Source of the DNA: Drosophila persimilis | Taxonomy: Eukaryota > Arthropoda > Insecta > Diptera > Drosophilidae | Length of the DNA stretch: 64,000 nucleotides | Assembly: GCF_003286085.1 (NCBI RefSeq) | Contig: NW_020825354.1 | Span: 558,001 to 622,000 of the forward strand | Reading direction: 5' to 3' | Shown: one piece after another, positions 13,481-26,500 of the stretch | Layout of the letters: the number at the start of each line of letters is the position of its first letter | Numbering within the stretch: the stretch's first letter is position 1 | The notes under the pieces: model-generated | Seen by the model: the letters and a program-made list of their open reading frames with translations, nothing else | The model's database searches: none | Told to the model about the DNA's origin: nothing | Position numbers and translations under genes: made by a program

Positions 13481-16400
13481 TCCATGTGTGGGTTGGTGCT
13501 TGGTTTGTTTATTTTAGAGCGCTTCAAAAATGTTTTCACACACTTTTTGCGTACCTGACTTTTTCGTAGGGCTTTCTGTTTAGCGTTGACTTGGATTTCC
13601 ACTCCCCTCCCCACCCCCCCACAGCACCCCACAAACACCCTTTATATTTCTCAGTCTATTCATGCCACTCTATTCCGCTCTCACTCTCTCCTGCTGGTAT
13701 CACTTGCTTTGCCCGTCACGTGTCAGCGCCTACGCGTATGCAGCACAAAATTTTAATGCTCTCCGGCCCTGCTTATGGCTCCAGAGGACGATGTGCGAAC
13801 GGAATGCTTCTTGGAAGAGTCGATTTTAAATGTCTGAAACACACACACACCCACTGTACAGTGTACACATACACAGACACATTTGAAGCGTAAGTTTCTT
13901 GGGTGTTCCTTTATTCCGAAAAACTGTACAAAAAATAAATGAAAATAAATTAAAATTTAAATGAAATAGATTACAAAATAAAATGCGCATTTCCAAGCAG
14001 CCTTCCCGCCTTCTCGCTCTCTCGCCTACCCGCTTTTCCTTCTCTACGTTTTCTCGTTTTCTCGTTTTCCACTGTGTCGCTGAATCTCGTCGTTGGTCAC
14101 GTACCAAAATGACGATGCCAAGAATTTTGTAGATCTTTTGTTTTAATCATAAATTGTGTAGGCAACTTTTTCATGCCTTGGGAGGAAAGTTGACTGGGGA
14201 AGGGGGATGGGGGAAGGGGGGACAGCTACAATAATGTCTTTTGCTTTGTTGCGTAGTTTGCAATAAATTTCCAGCCTCGAAAGAGCATCCGCAGTCCGCT
14301 CGTCCCTCTCCGAAAAAAGCACTTTACATTCATTTTGCATTTTTGGCTTTTACGCTTTTTGTTGTTGGCTCCGATAAGCGGCGGAAATGCCACAACAGAG
14401 TGGGGGGCACACAGCGGTGTGGTGTGGTGTGGTGTGGCATGGTGCGGCATGGTGTGGCATGGCAGCTGTTGACAGATAGAGCGACTGACCAAGTGACAGG
14501 AGTTCCCGTTGCCTGAGTTTGCGCCACTTTGGAGCCCAAGACAAATGATAAGCGCTGACATTTTCTTTTTCCACTTTTCCAACCAAAAGAACGGGGCGCT
14601 TTTTCCTTCTACTTTTGCTGATAAATTGCCAACAATCAAAAATCCCAAATCTCAATTTCAGTCCCAATCCCAGGGCAGCTCTTCCTCCTTCTCGCTTTCT
14701 TTTGTTTATCACTAAATGTAAATTTAATACTTGATTACCTGAAAAAAATGAATGCAAATCAAAACAAACCCAAAGCCAAGGCCCTGGGTTGAATTTCAAG
14801 GAAATTTCCCAAGAAATTGCTAAAGCAGGAATACTAATAGAAGTTGAACAGTGGCCCCGGGGCCCAAGAAATTGCCTACCGCCTTCCTGTAGATCCCGAA
14901 AATGTTGCTTAAATCACTATAAATATTTCGATTCGAAGCAAAAACGGTAGAATTCGGCAAAGAAAAGAAGTGCTCCATCACCACGAGAGAGTGCATAGGG
15001 GTATATTCTGCATGCAGTCCATAAATTGATTTATGAACTGTTTAATCCTTAAACATTTGAACTAAAATCTCTTTTCTTGTAGGAATTAGGAATACATTGC
15101 TTCAGTGATAATTATGTATAAATTGTTTCTATGTTTAATAGAAATGTTTGCTTTTGTAAATAAAGTTAGTTTTTTACAATAATCTTTTGAGTATCAGGAA
15201 AATCCCCGTCCCCGTCCCAGTCCCACCCCAACCCCCGGCCACAAGCCGCAAAAGGAAAATGATAGACTCTCACTCTCCTATCAAATATCCTCTTATACCA
15301 TATATTTTCCCAGCTTGAGGCATAGTTTCTACCCCTCTTGTAGTTCCGCTTGTATCTACTCTTCATTTACTAAGAACCTCATTGACTTTCATAGATATAT
15401 CTTTATACACGATGAAATTTGTATCTTTTCATCTCATGGCCTCCTTTTTAGATGTCTGTCCGAGCTGTCTGTCTGTCTGTCTGGCTGGCTGGCTGGCTCT
15501 TGTGTCATCGTCAGGCAAAAAAGCCGCAACCGCATGTGACATATGAAAAGTGCCTTTTCCGCCCGCATCCCCTCCGCCAGCCACTCTTCCACTGCCCTTG
15601 GGGCATAGAAAACTATGACCCGTAGAAAATTTTCAAATTTAATTCAATTAAATTTTTTTTTGTGCTTCGTTTTTTTATGTGCAACTCAAGTAATGTCCTC
15701 CTCCTTTTCTCTGGCGGCTCCTTCCGCCACATCTTGTGGCAAGAGACAGGAAATTTAACATGTGTTTGATGGGGCAGGGCGTGGCATATCGGTGGGCGTG
15801 TACGAGTATCTGGAGGAGCACATCTTGTGGTTTTTAAGTGCTCTAACGACGAGGCCTCAGAGCAAAATTGATGGCTCTTCCTCTTGGACATGACTCGCCA
15901 ACGGACAGATGGCAGGTCCTTGGGGGCAGCCTCTTTTCCCCCGGACTGGGGCATGACAATGTAAAGGAAAGGAAGACAAGAAACCTTAAGATGGGGCCAT
16001 GGGAAAGTCTATTCAAAAACTCATAGATTTCTGATTTGCGTGTGGAATATAAAAATGTTAAAAAAAAGGATTACCAGACCCCCACGGAAGCGAAAAAATT
16101 GTTCGGGGGATTGTCTTTTTGTACCCATAAAAATATTGTAAAGGTACAGGAACCTCGTAAAAAACAGCTTTGATTTAGGGGCGGGCTCTCAAGCGGGGGA
16201 GAGTTTACGAAGAGCTTTAAATATTTGAGAGTTGATTCATGGGAATGCCTGAAGGCATCCTTCCATTTAGCCTACTGCGATCTGTAGAGTTCTCTCCTTC
16301 CCAGGAGCTCTTCGGTGTTAATTATACTATATCCCGAGCGACATTTGCAATGGAAATAAATGGAATGTCGAGGTGCACCACGCTCTCTTTCCTCCGCTTG

Positions 16401-17458
16401 GGCACTTCTCTGCCTCCTTTTGGGTGCATCTTTTACCGCGTTTCAGTGCTCTCCACCGTCTCTCCGCCGACTTTCCTGCTCATCCACTTTCCCAGCGTTT
16501 TGGGGGGCACTCTACAAAGCGGAAATTAGCTCACGGAGTGCCTTCAAGGCCTTGATTGCTTGCACAATTGCTCGCTGGGGGCTTGGGAGGTACGGAGGTA
16601 CGGAAACGTGAGCGTACACTTTCCCGCACGTGCAGTGCAGTTGTGTGTCAACCCAAAGGACTCCTCGCCAGGAACTCCTTTCCTTTTTTGATTTTATTAG
16701 GCGCAGGAATAAAATTTCAGCATTTATTTGCTGTTTCTGTTACATTTAATTAAAAGAGCCACGCAGAGGCTAAGGACCCCCAAGGGAAGCCAGGGAATAG
16801 ACGGCAAAACAGGCCAAAGGAGGTCGGCAGAGGAAGCGTGGAGCAGGCAAAGGTCAACCAAATGAGGAAGGGAATAGAAAAGCAAAACAAAAGAATCCAA
16901 ACGAAGGAGCAGGAGAGCGTTGAAGCCCAAGGATGGGACAGGCACCACGTGCCCCAAAAGAGGCAAAACCGAGACACAGACACAAAAGCAGAGGTCGAGA
17001 AAATCGGTGTCATGTTAATGACCGATTATCCTGGCGTATGTGTGTGTGTGCGCAACACCCCTGGGGGGTGGGGGGAGTGGAGAATAGAAATCATCAAACA
17101 CATTTCCTTGTGGGCAGTGAAAAGTGTGCGAAAGTTCAAATCTCATCAAATGTTAAAGCGATAACCCGATTTACAGAGAGGGCAAAAACGAAATGGTATC
17201 TTAATGTTGAGGCACGTGCGCGTCGATTCAAAAACTGATTGTAGGGTTAGGGGGAATTTTGGGGGTTTTCCAACACTTGTGAAGTACCATCTCTGATATA
17301 TTTATCCATCTCTATTGTACAATCAATATCGTATCGTCATGTACAAATTTGCGAGAAAAGCATGCCATGCCTTAAAGTGAATGTGCAAGTACAAATAAAT
17401 AGATATATCAAATATTTCTAGCAAACTCAATTCCAAAATCGAGTCGTATCTTTCTACG
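13481..17458. other. Gene-free stretch
   Basis: No supported gene. A pentamer-like GTGTG array lies at about 14413-14465 and a CTGT/CTGG run at about 15465-15496. Several antisense-overlapping open frames (14226-14799, 16239-16611) have no ATG context, splice or homology support. Confidence 0.45.
14413..14465. repeat. GTGTG/GCATG pentamer-like tandem array
   Basis: Units of GGTGT alternate with GGCAT over about 50 bases. Confidence 0.8.
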
Positions 17459-17816
17459 ATGTGTCCACCGATTTACCCACCGGATGTGAGCTCGCCTCAG
17501 CAGACAGTAATTCAAAACATACGCAACATTCAGTTAGGTGGTATCTTCAGACAATTGCTGCTGGATCTCAATCGTCCTGCAACATTGGACGACATTACAG
17601 GATGGCTGGTCCAACGCAACAGAGTGAGTACTTATCGACTAAGTATTATGAGATTGTGGCACCCTCTTCATATGTTGCCTTCCACAGGGCTTGGCTGATT
17701 TTCCGCGCTTTCGGGAGATAACTGCGCATTCCCTTCGCATGGCGGTGCTAATGGGCCATCTTCACTTGGTGAATGGCCTCTATACCCTAAGATATTCCTA
17801 TGCTAATCAAAATTGA
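17459..17816 (+). CDS. Small two-exon protein, 97 aa, DUF4777-like family (member 2)
   Basis: Exons are 17459-17623 and 17688-17816 with a 64-base phase-0 intron (AGA|GTGAGT donor, TTCCACAG acceptor). The product has 97 residues: a proline-rich start (MCPPIYPPD), a helical segment (FRQLLLDLNRPATLDDITGW), and a second exon (GLADFPRF...) ending in GHLHLVNGLYTLRYS, which looks like the hairpin that closes a winged helix. Length, intron phase and intron size equal those of the gene at 2068-2413. A poly(A) signal AATAAA follows at 17886-17891. The DUF4777-like label and the winged-helix idea come from memory and inspection. If the fold is right, nucleic-acid binding is possible but unproven. It lies antisense inside the presumed host gene. 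Confidence 0.85.
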
Positions 17817-20451
17817 TAATTCTATTCGATTTTTGCAACCCCAAACCCCAACAAAATATGTTCATCTGCCACGTCCTTCATCTTGAATAAAACACCTTTT
17901 CGTTGCTGTCGATTACTTGAAATAGTTTCTTATGGTATTTCCAACAGTTCAACAGTCCAACAGTCCTTTATATCCCAATTGTGGCCAAGAATAGTGCAGT
18001 TAGTTCCGCTATAATTAACTGCTTGTTTTAGTAAACTTAATTCGGGAAGAGTTATGGTTCGCTTCCTATGGCCATAATTCTCGCGCCCGCGACTGCCATC
18101 GGATCCGTCCTTTGGTTAATTTCTTTACATAATTTTCTTTCCGGTGCTGTGCTGGACTTTTGTCCACATAACAAATTAAAATTTGGCACGCAAAAACTCC
18201 ACCTCCACACACCATGAAACTATTCCAGCTGGTGGTGGGTGTGGGCGAGGCCATTCTTTCAGCGAGTATGGAAATTTTGGTATTCTTTTGTGTGTGTGTG
18301 TCCCCAAAGAAACTTCTGGTGTAGAGGATATGTGAGGGGCAAGGTACATATAATGGTTAAAGTAAATTGGATTTCGCTTTATGCAAATTTATGCGCACAG
18401 ATTGAGTGACATTAATGGATGATGAAGTCGGCCACAACCAGAGTCAGAGTCAGAGCCAGAGCCATGACTGACGCACCACTCAGTGGAACTGGAATTGGAA
18501 CCAGAGCTGTAGCTGGCACTGGCTCTGGTGCCTTGAGAGATCGACCACCCCAAGGGGGATATAGGGGGGTATATTGAGGGGCCGCGAACGTGCTCTGGCT
18601 TTGACCGCAGAACCGCAACCCCCCATTATACCTCTACGAAAAATAATGAGAGAACTCAATCATCAATTGGTGGCGTATCAGGCTGAAAGAATTGCACTCG
18701 AAAAGCACGAAATTTTCAGCTTAATTAGGAGGGGAGTGGAATCCAATTCACAAATGCCAGCCCCACCCTCGTTCCTTGCTGTTCTTTCGGCATTTCTGTT
18801 GGTGCTGCTGCTGGTTTATGGCCATTTAAAACATTTATAGCCGAGACCGTTTGAATGACAGGTAAGGTGGGACGAGCAGAAGGAGCAGAAGAAGAGGCAG
18901 GTTGAGCGAAAGGAGCGCCGGAATGAGCAGGAGATAACCTGCCTCATTATACGTCGTCTCCTGCCCCAATCTTGCGGTAACCCCTCCCCCTCTGACCCCT
19001 CCCTGGGCGCTACATTGCCTCAAGTTTTTTTAATTGTCTGTTTACAGGAGGAGCAAGAGCAGCAGGAGCCTGGCCGCAGCAGCAGCAGCAGCAACAAGGA
19101 CATTGTGATTCTGATTGCCACTTTGAAAATGAAATTTTTTTAATTTAATTTCTGTGTTTTTTTTTGGTTGGGGGCTCTCATTATTTATATTTACTTTTAG
19201 TTCAGTTTTTTTTTTTTGGTTTTATTGCCTTGCGGGGTAGTTTCCCTTTTGGGAAAACTTTTTTGTGACGAAAATTGAATTAAGGCTAGACATTGTGTTT
19301 TTTTGCCGTCAATTCTCATTAGGGAGGCCCCGAGGCCGGCTCTGATTTTAGTTGAAAAGCAAGAAAAACATAAACAAAAATTTAATTGCCCAAATAAAAA
19401 CCTAATTGATTAATTAAGTGGATTGTAAACAGCGAATTCGGGCGATCAAATGATTAAGCTCTGATTGAAATTACCCATTGAACGGTCGGACGGATGGCTT
19501 GAATGATCTATGAAATATGATCTATCTATAAACTAATGGAAAATGGAATAGAGAGTTTTGTAGGCAAAGATTTTGGTGCTTGGGCATTTATCATTTGGTG
19601 ACTGGTTAACGGTTGGAAAATGGCCTTGCGACACTTTAAAATGTTAAGAAGAAGTTCTCTGCAATGCTGGACAGAACTTGAAGCAAAGTAAGGGATATAA
19701 ATTATAACAAAAGCGGGTACTTAGGCGCTGCTTATTACTGGGTTATAAAACGGCTATACTTATAGACTAGAGCTCAATACTGGCTTAGAATCATGAACAA
19801 TTAGTTTAATAATACATTTATATGAAACCTTTTTAGAAATATTTCAATATTAGAGAGGAGAGGGAGAATCAATATTCTATTACAATAATTTGAAGAGATA
19901 CTCGTACTTATTCTTGAAGTGCCCCTTCTTTCCATTAAATAATTGATTCCCAATGGGGGGAACATTTCTGGTTGGGAAATCTTTTCAAATTCAATCTCCC
20001 TCCCGAATGCCTATGGAATAATTGTAGTGAATTTATGATTTTCCTAAAGGACTGTGGGATGGCCATTCACGTTGATTGCCTTTAAACCTAATTGAGGGTC
20101 GGCCCGAGTTGGGTCCCGTTTCCCTCCCTCTCCCACGCGCTCCCTCTCGCTAATCGAATTGGTTTATTTTAATTTGTGTTTTCATTTTGTTTCGTGTTGT
20201 GTCTTTGCTCTTCTTCCAATCATCTTCATCCGAAGTAGAAAATTAAATTTACGCTCATTACAAATGGCGACACACCGCACACACAGAGGTCAGTCCTCAG
20301 CATTGGAGACCCAAAAGTACAGAGGAAACCGACCTAAGCACGGAATAAATAAAAAAAAATAAGAAAAAAGGGAAATTCCAGAGTGAAAACACAGCTTCGT
20401 GGATGTTCACTTAAAGGGAGAGAAGTAGGATAGAAAATGTAATAAAATTAC
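17817..20451. other. Gene-free stretch
   Basis: Apart from the poly(A) signal just after the 17.5 kb gene, no supported gene. A tract of repeated CAGAGT/CAGAGC units (18441-18463), CAG runs near 19075-19094 and T-rich DNA (19130-19300) are seen. The rest looks like ordinary intronic sequence. Confidence 0.45.
17886..17891 (+). terminator. Poly(A) signal of the 17.5 kb gene
   Basis: Canonical AATAAA, 70 bases after the stop codon of the small gene ending at 17816. Confidence 0.6.
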
Positions 20452-20526
20452 CTCCATTTGTGATCCCTTCTTGCCCATGGAGCCGCCACCGCCGCCCGTG
20501 TGGCCGCCGCTCTGTGCGGCATTCAT
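20452..20526 (-). CDS. Candidate first coding exon of minus-strand host gene (glycine-rich N-terminus)
   Basis: On the minus strand an ATG at 20526 opens 25 codons rich in Gly and Ser (MNAAQSGGHTGGGGG followed by SMGKKGSQME) and ends with GAG|GTAATT, a proper donor, in phase 0. GC content is high against an AT-rich surround, as expected for a coding exon. A CAG immediately before the ATG could serve as an acceptor for an upstream 5' UTR exon. A CpG-rich promoter candidate lies 3.4 kb upstream at 23954. Like the exons at 58848, 37613 and 36127 it ends in phase 0, which fits alternative N-termini of one protein. I do not recognise the protein, and the downstream exon is not in sight. Confidence 0.55.
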
Positions 20527-23500
20527 GGCTGCGCTCTCGGATGGATTTCTCTCTCTGTATGTGTATCTGTATCTTAAAAAGGTGTATCTGTATGTGTGAT
20601 TTGTATTTTTATATCAATTGTCTGCTGCTGCTGCTGCCTTAATTATTATTGCCGTGGGATTTGCACTTGGGCTTTGGCAATAAATCCTTATACCCAGGAC
20701 GACTCCTTCGGTCTCCGTTTGGTCTTTCAATTGAAATTTATGTGTAATTTGAGTTCGTTTCGCACTTCGGGACACGGTGGTTTCGTTAAAGCATTCGTTG
20801 AAAGATTTATGGCATTATTTAAGAATCGCTATTGATCTACGAGTATATATACATAAGTATATTTATGTGGGTTGTTGCTTTGCCGTGTGCAGCACTCGGG
20901 CACGCCCCGAAATTCGGGCCTCCTTTTCAGTTGCAATTTCTGTTAAGTTGTAAGTGAGGCCCTTGCCCGATTTGCCTGCTTTCCTCCCGATGCTAATGAT
21001 ACCGAAAAACTAACCAAGAGCGTGAGTCGGTCTTCTCGGTCCCCGACTGCGAATGAGAGATACTTGAGCACGTCTTCCCGCTTTTAATACAATGTCTATC
21101 GTCGTGGAGGAGGAGACAATGGCGGCAGCAACAGAAGCTGAAGTTGAAACTTAAATAAGCCACGCAAACAGCAACAAACAGCAACAACAACAAGAGGGGC
21201 AGGACGGGACAGGATTCGAGGACAATCGTGTGCGGTTAATGTAACTATATACGGGCACTTGAAGTCCTTGGAAGCCAACATATCGCATGACTTGTCATCG
21301 GCTTTTGTGGTCTGGTCTGCGTGTGTTGTGTGTGTGTGTGTGTTTCGGAGGGATGCTGCCAGAGTTGGCTACAGGATACAGATTGGGGCGGTACGGGGGC
21401 GGGGCAGAGAGATGCCCGAAGGGATACATTTTGGAAAACAATTGAAAATGATACAAAGGTTCTTTTCCGAAACGATTCATTAAGGGTCAGTCTTTCGACC
21501 GAGGGGCGCTGCCGCATGACACCAAGTAGAGGAAAAAACGTGGGATCGCTTTCAAATTGAATTATTATTTATTCTTTCCACGCTAGAATCACAATGTTTT
21601 TGAAATGGATGTTGAAAGTGCTCAATATGCTCGTTAAGGGTATAAAACGATCCTGAAACAAATCTTGAGGACATCAAATGGTAATGGAAACATTCAAATG
21701 CAAAGCATTCCCAAAACAATCTTAAGTCGATTGTGGGATAATTAAGAAAAGATTATGAATCGAAATGAGTGCTTAAGTGAATGCTTGCTATGAGCATAAC
21801 ACGGCTGAAATAAGTCTCCCATATTGTTCAGCGAATAAAAGTCCTCAAAACCAGGGTATCAACGAGGGCTATCCTATCAGAAGGCCATTCAGTTGCATAT
21901 TTTAGAGAGGCCTAGTCCACATGTGGAACGGCTAAAGTATGCCCCAGGAACAGTGTCAAAGAGTGGCTCTACTTAAGCAAAAGATTTCCACACAAAAACT
22001 TTCTTGCACATAAAAATTCTGAGAGCCCTCCTCCGCGACACTCGACGCCAAAGTGTCATTGTGATTATTAAAGAAAGTAAAGAAAGTTAAAGGTAAGTTA
22101 GGCGACAAAAACTTTCCCCCAGAGCCCCAGAGGCGAAAGTTTTTCTCGCCAGAAACGAACAAAGGATAATTCAATAACCAGGAAGGAGTATTGTGCCTGT
22201 CGGGATACACGACAGGGAACAGGATCAGGCCGTATGGCATGCATTCGCTTTGAATCCACTTTGAAGACAGGAAAATTGTAATAAACTTCTCTTCCATCGA
22301 GTGTGTGTTTTCCCACAGAAAAATACTTTTAAAGATGGCAGCAAAAAATACAGAATGTCAGAGCAACAACAGAAGGCCACAAGAGGTGAAAATGAAAGTG
22401 AAAGATGATGAAGGCAATTTTTTCGGACCCCTTAAGCCTTTGATGGTGACTCTTCTGGGGACGGGGCCAGAGATGAAAGGCTCTGCAACTGTGTGGGCCT
22501 TCCGGCTCCTAATTGTTGCTCGTTGTGTTTCTTTTGGGCTATTAATTTGCCTTGGGCTCAAAATGGAATCAGGAATGGATAGAGATAGAAAGATACGAAG
22601 CCCAGAGATGGAGATGGAGATAGAGATAGAAAAATGCGAATCGCTTGGTTTTTATGCATTTGCTACGTGATTTAATTAACGCCTCTGACTTTTAGCTAAT
22701 TACCACCACCAGAGGACCAATGGACCCCCAATGGACACCCACCAGAGGACTCCATTGCAACAAATCCACAGTGTCTCTGTTTGGGGCTTCTATTTGCCAT
22801 GCAAATATTAGCCGAAGGCAATGGCAAAGACAAAGCCACCCCCCAGAACGGATTTCCAAGGGAACGCCAGAAAACCAAAACCAATTCCAGAACAAATAAG
22901 GTAAGAAATCAGCATTTACCATTCAGCCATTCATCCATTCAGCCACTCGGTAAAAAGGAAATCAAAAGAAAGAATCTGCCAGTGGAATAAAGTGTGTGCA
23001 GTGCCTCGCGGGCTGGAGCGGGGGGTTGGGGGGTGGGGGGGGGGGGGCAGGGCAGAAATCAAAGATTCCTCCGGAATTCCTTTAACAATTTGGGTATCAG
23101 CCAATCTTCCATCGGCCCCAAGGGGAGCGCCGTGGGGCAACAGGCTAAGGCCTGGACCTAATCCCAGATCAAGGTAATGCCACGCCGAGATTTCACCAGA
23201 CAGCCAGCAAAAGCAACAACATCTGGACGTATCCTAGGGTTTGGATTTCCAACTTTTTATCGCGGCAGCAAATTAACAGTGGCACAAATCAGGATAGAAC
23301 CTGCACTCTCTGTCTCCCTCTCTCTTCCACAGTTTTGCATGCCACAAGAGAAAGAGAGAGGGAGAGAGAGAGAGAGAGGGAATCGTTTCTAAATCAGCCT
23401 GCTCCTCCTTTCAACGAACTTTTATTGAAACATGAATCCTCGGGTCTGAATATTCTGAAAATATTCTCTTGAATTTCAATTTGTTTCCCGCCCACAGATA

Positions 23501-26500
23501 TGATTTTTCCACCCACTTTTTATAGGCACTTTTTTATTGGATTACTTTGTGACTCCTCTGCCTCCCGTATTTGCCGTCAATTAAGCGTTTTCCACACTAA
23601 TTTCGCACAGAAAACACTGAAATATCACCAGAACAAACAATAAAAACAAGGACCATCCGTAGACGAGATTGGGATAGTGAGCGTCGACAGAAGGGGTGTG
23701 GCAGGATGTTCGTGTTTAATTTGTATATATTTTGCGGCAACTTTTGTGGCGCGAAAATGTGGAATTTGGGGGAATTTGAAAAACGGGTAACGATCGCCGA
23801 CAGACGCGCGGCCGCGCGACGGCAAAAAGAACGAGAGAGCAAAGGACGACGACAAAGGACCAACGAGGGACAACGACACAACGCGCTCGCTCGCGTCTGT
23901 TCCGTGCGGTGCGTCTCGGTTGCGACTGCAGCAGCTGGCGTTGGGAGCGAAACTGAACGTGCCCCAGACGACAACGACAACGACAACGACACGCCGCCAG
24001 CTGCCTGCCACACAGCCACGAGAGGCGGAGTATCACAGCGAACGGCAGCCGCTTGGGGAGCTTTCAAAACATCCGCATGGCAGAGCTTTTTCGGTGTCCT
24101 CCATCTGCCTGTGGCACGCAAGCTCTCCACACTCTGTCCATCACGTGGCAGGCAGCATGCGGAAAGCGGCGAGCAAAACAAAAGTCGGGGAAAACCCTCG
24201 TGATGAACTCGAGTGTGTGGAACGTGCCTAATGAGCGTCGTTTTCAGTTTTCTTAGTTTTCTCAGTTTTCCCTTTTCCTTTTCCTTTGCTGATTTCCTCA
24301 AGTCTTTCCAGAGGAGAGAGAGCGAGGCCAGAGACACAAGCGACACCATCGAAAATAAATCTGAGCGAAATCTGAACGATCTACAGGGTATACATATGTC
24401 GGCAAATATGCTAGCATTTTTCATTGGATTTAATTTTATTTAATGACTAATTTATGCACTTTATGGCAGATTCAAGGAACTACCAAAATGCCATCCCCAA
24501 TGGGTATAAGCAAGTCGAATCCTTTGCTTTTCCCTGGCCATGCCCCAATGATGGGTACGTCTAGGACGTGCCATCATTTGTGTGCCATAGGGCTGGTTTT
24601 TGGGGTTTCTGCCGGGGGGGGCCAGGGTGGTAGTGTCAGAAATGAATAATGTCCAAGTCCAAAGCCAAGGCACCTGGCCGTACAATCGTCAAGGAGTACG
24701 AGGGGATGCAGGGCGGCCCTGGGGGATAAGATGGGTGAAGGGGCTAAGGGTTAACCAAAGCAGTTGATCAGGGCTGCTTCTCCTTCCTTTTCCTTTCTGC
24801 CACAAAATCAACCTTCTGTTTGCCTTTGAATTCGCGACCATTTAGCATATTTCATTGTAAGTGCCACCCCCTTTAGACCCCACTTTTGCCACCAACCCCC
24901 CATATTTTCACATGAAAAACATTCTGGGCAAAATGAATGGCGAGCCGCCGCCGCCAGCCCCCGGCATGAGATGAATGCGAAAAGTCATTGCCAAAAGGCC
25001 GCTGCATACAAAATTATTTTTGCCTTTGCTTTTGCTCTCAATGTTCGTTTCCGCTTTACCCCCCTGCACCCCCTTTCGTGCTCTGTTTGTAGTTTTCCCT
25101 TTGATTTAATGCCTAATAAGCTGTTTTCACTGCCCATCCACCGTTGGTTGCAAGATTTTCCAAAGTCAATTGAAAGATTCACCCAAATGATGTTCGGAAA
25201 AGTTGCGAAAAAGTTTGAGTTGTTTTTTAGAAAAAGAAAAACTCAAAGCTGTGAAAAGTGAAAACTCAGCAACAGGCCCACAGCCTCTAAGGGCCATAAC
25301 TTTCATGTCCTATCATGTCCCATGCTCGAATTGCAGTGGAAAGCGGGGCTGTTGTTGGGGTCCTGGCCCGCTTGAATCGAAACGATTTATGGTCGCAGGG
25401 CAGAAGGAGGTGAACTTTTGTTAGGCCTAAAGCTTTAGAAAGCTTTAATAACGGTATGGTTTGGATACTAAGCTCGAAGAAGCTTTTCAACAACTTCGGT
25501 GCGTGTGAATGCTTCTTTGAAGCTTTTCGATATTACCGTAAAGCTTTTAAACTTTAACGTGGAGCTTTCGAATCATTGCAGTATGTGAAAAGCTAATCAA
25601 AAAGCTTTTGTAAACTTGAAAACTTACAAAACAAAGCTTTGCAAAGGACCGATGGTCTTTTGAAACCCCAAGAAGGCAGTTTTATGCTCGGAATGCCCCC
25701 TTTTCGAATGGGATCTGAATTCAATTCTCATAATTCTCATCGTATGGGAGATCCCAAAAACTCAGTCGGTCTCCCATTCCTGGCCCCACTCTAATTCAAT
25801 TTCATTCCTTTTTCTTTTTTGTTTTAATACATTCAAGCACGGCCCCTGCAGATTTATGTAAATATGCAAGTACATGCGAGTATATGTACATATCAAATGG
25901 ATTGGATTTGTCTGAAAATATGCCCAAGTTGCGCTTCAGTCGCGAAGAATTATGCGAATCATCTATCAGATCGAAAGCACATCCTCTCAGACACCTTCTT
26001 TAAGGACACTGAAATGCGTGTGCATCGAGACATTTCCAAAGGCTTAACTATCTTTTTTCCCCATCCGTTGTTGACTGGGGGAATTGAGTTGTACATGTTT
26101 CCATGTCACTAAGCCGACATTTTCCTGGGCGGCATGGACCCAAACACCTTCTTCTGGGAAAGTGTTTTTCCCCCATGGCAACGTCAGGAAAATGCAGCCG
26201 CGTTAATTGCACATCGAAGCGGAGAGGAAAGAGAGAGCAGAGAGAACACTGGCTGGCAATTGTGTGGGCGGAATTAGATCAACATTCATCCATGGGGAAC
26301 AGACACATGTTCTAGTGCTGTGGAGACAGAAGGGAAGGTGACGGGACATCTTATTGCATGGAAATCAGACATGCGACACATTAAATGCATTTGCCAAGAG
26401 CTTCAGTCGTAGTCGCAGTTCCACCTTCCATCATCATCATCATCGGGCGGGCGGGCACTTGTATGCCGCATTTCTATTTCCATCCCCTTGGCAACATCCT

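Noticed and set aside
23597-24424. 275-codon minus-strand open frame
   Set aside because: It lies in a CpG- and CGTTGT-repeat-rich patch, with other long frames open on the same and opposite strand, and is better explained as promoter/5' UTR DNA with the Inr/DPE element.
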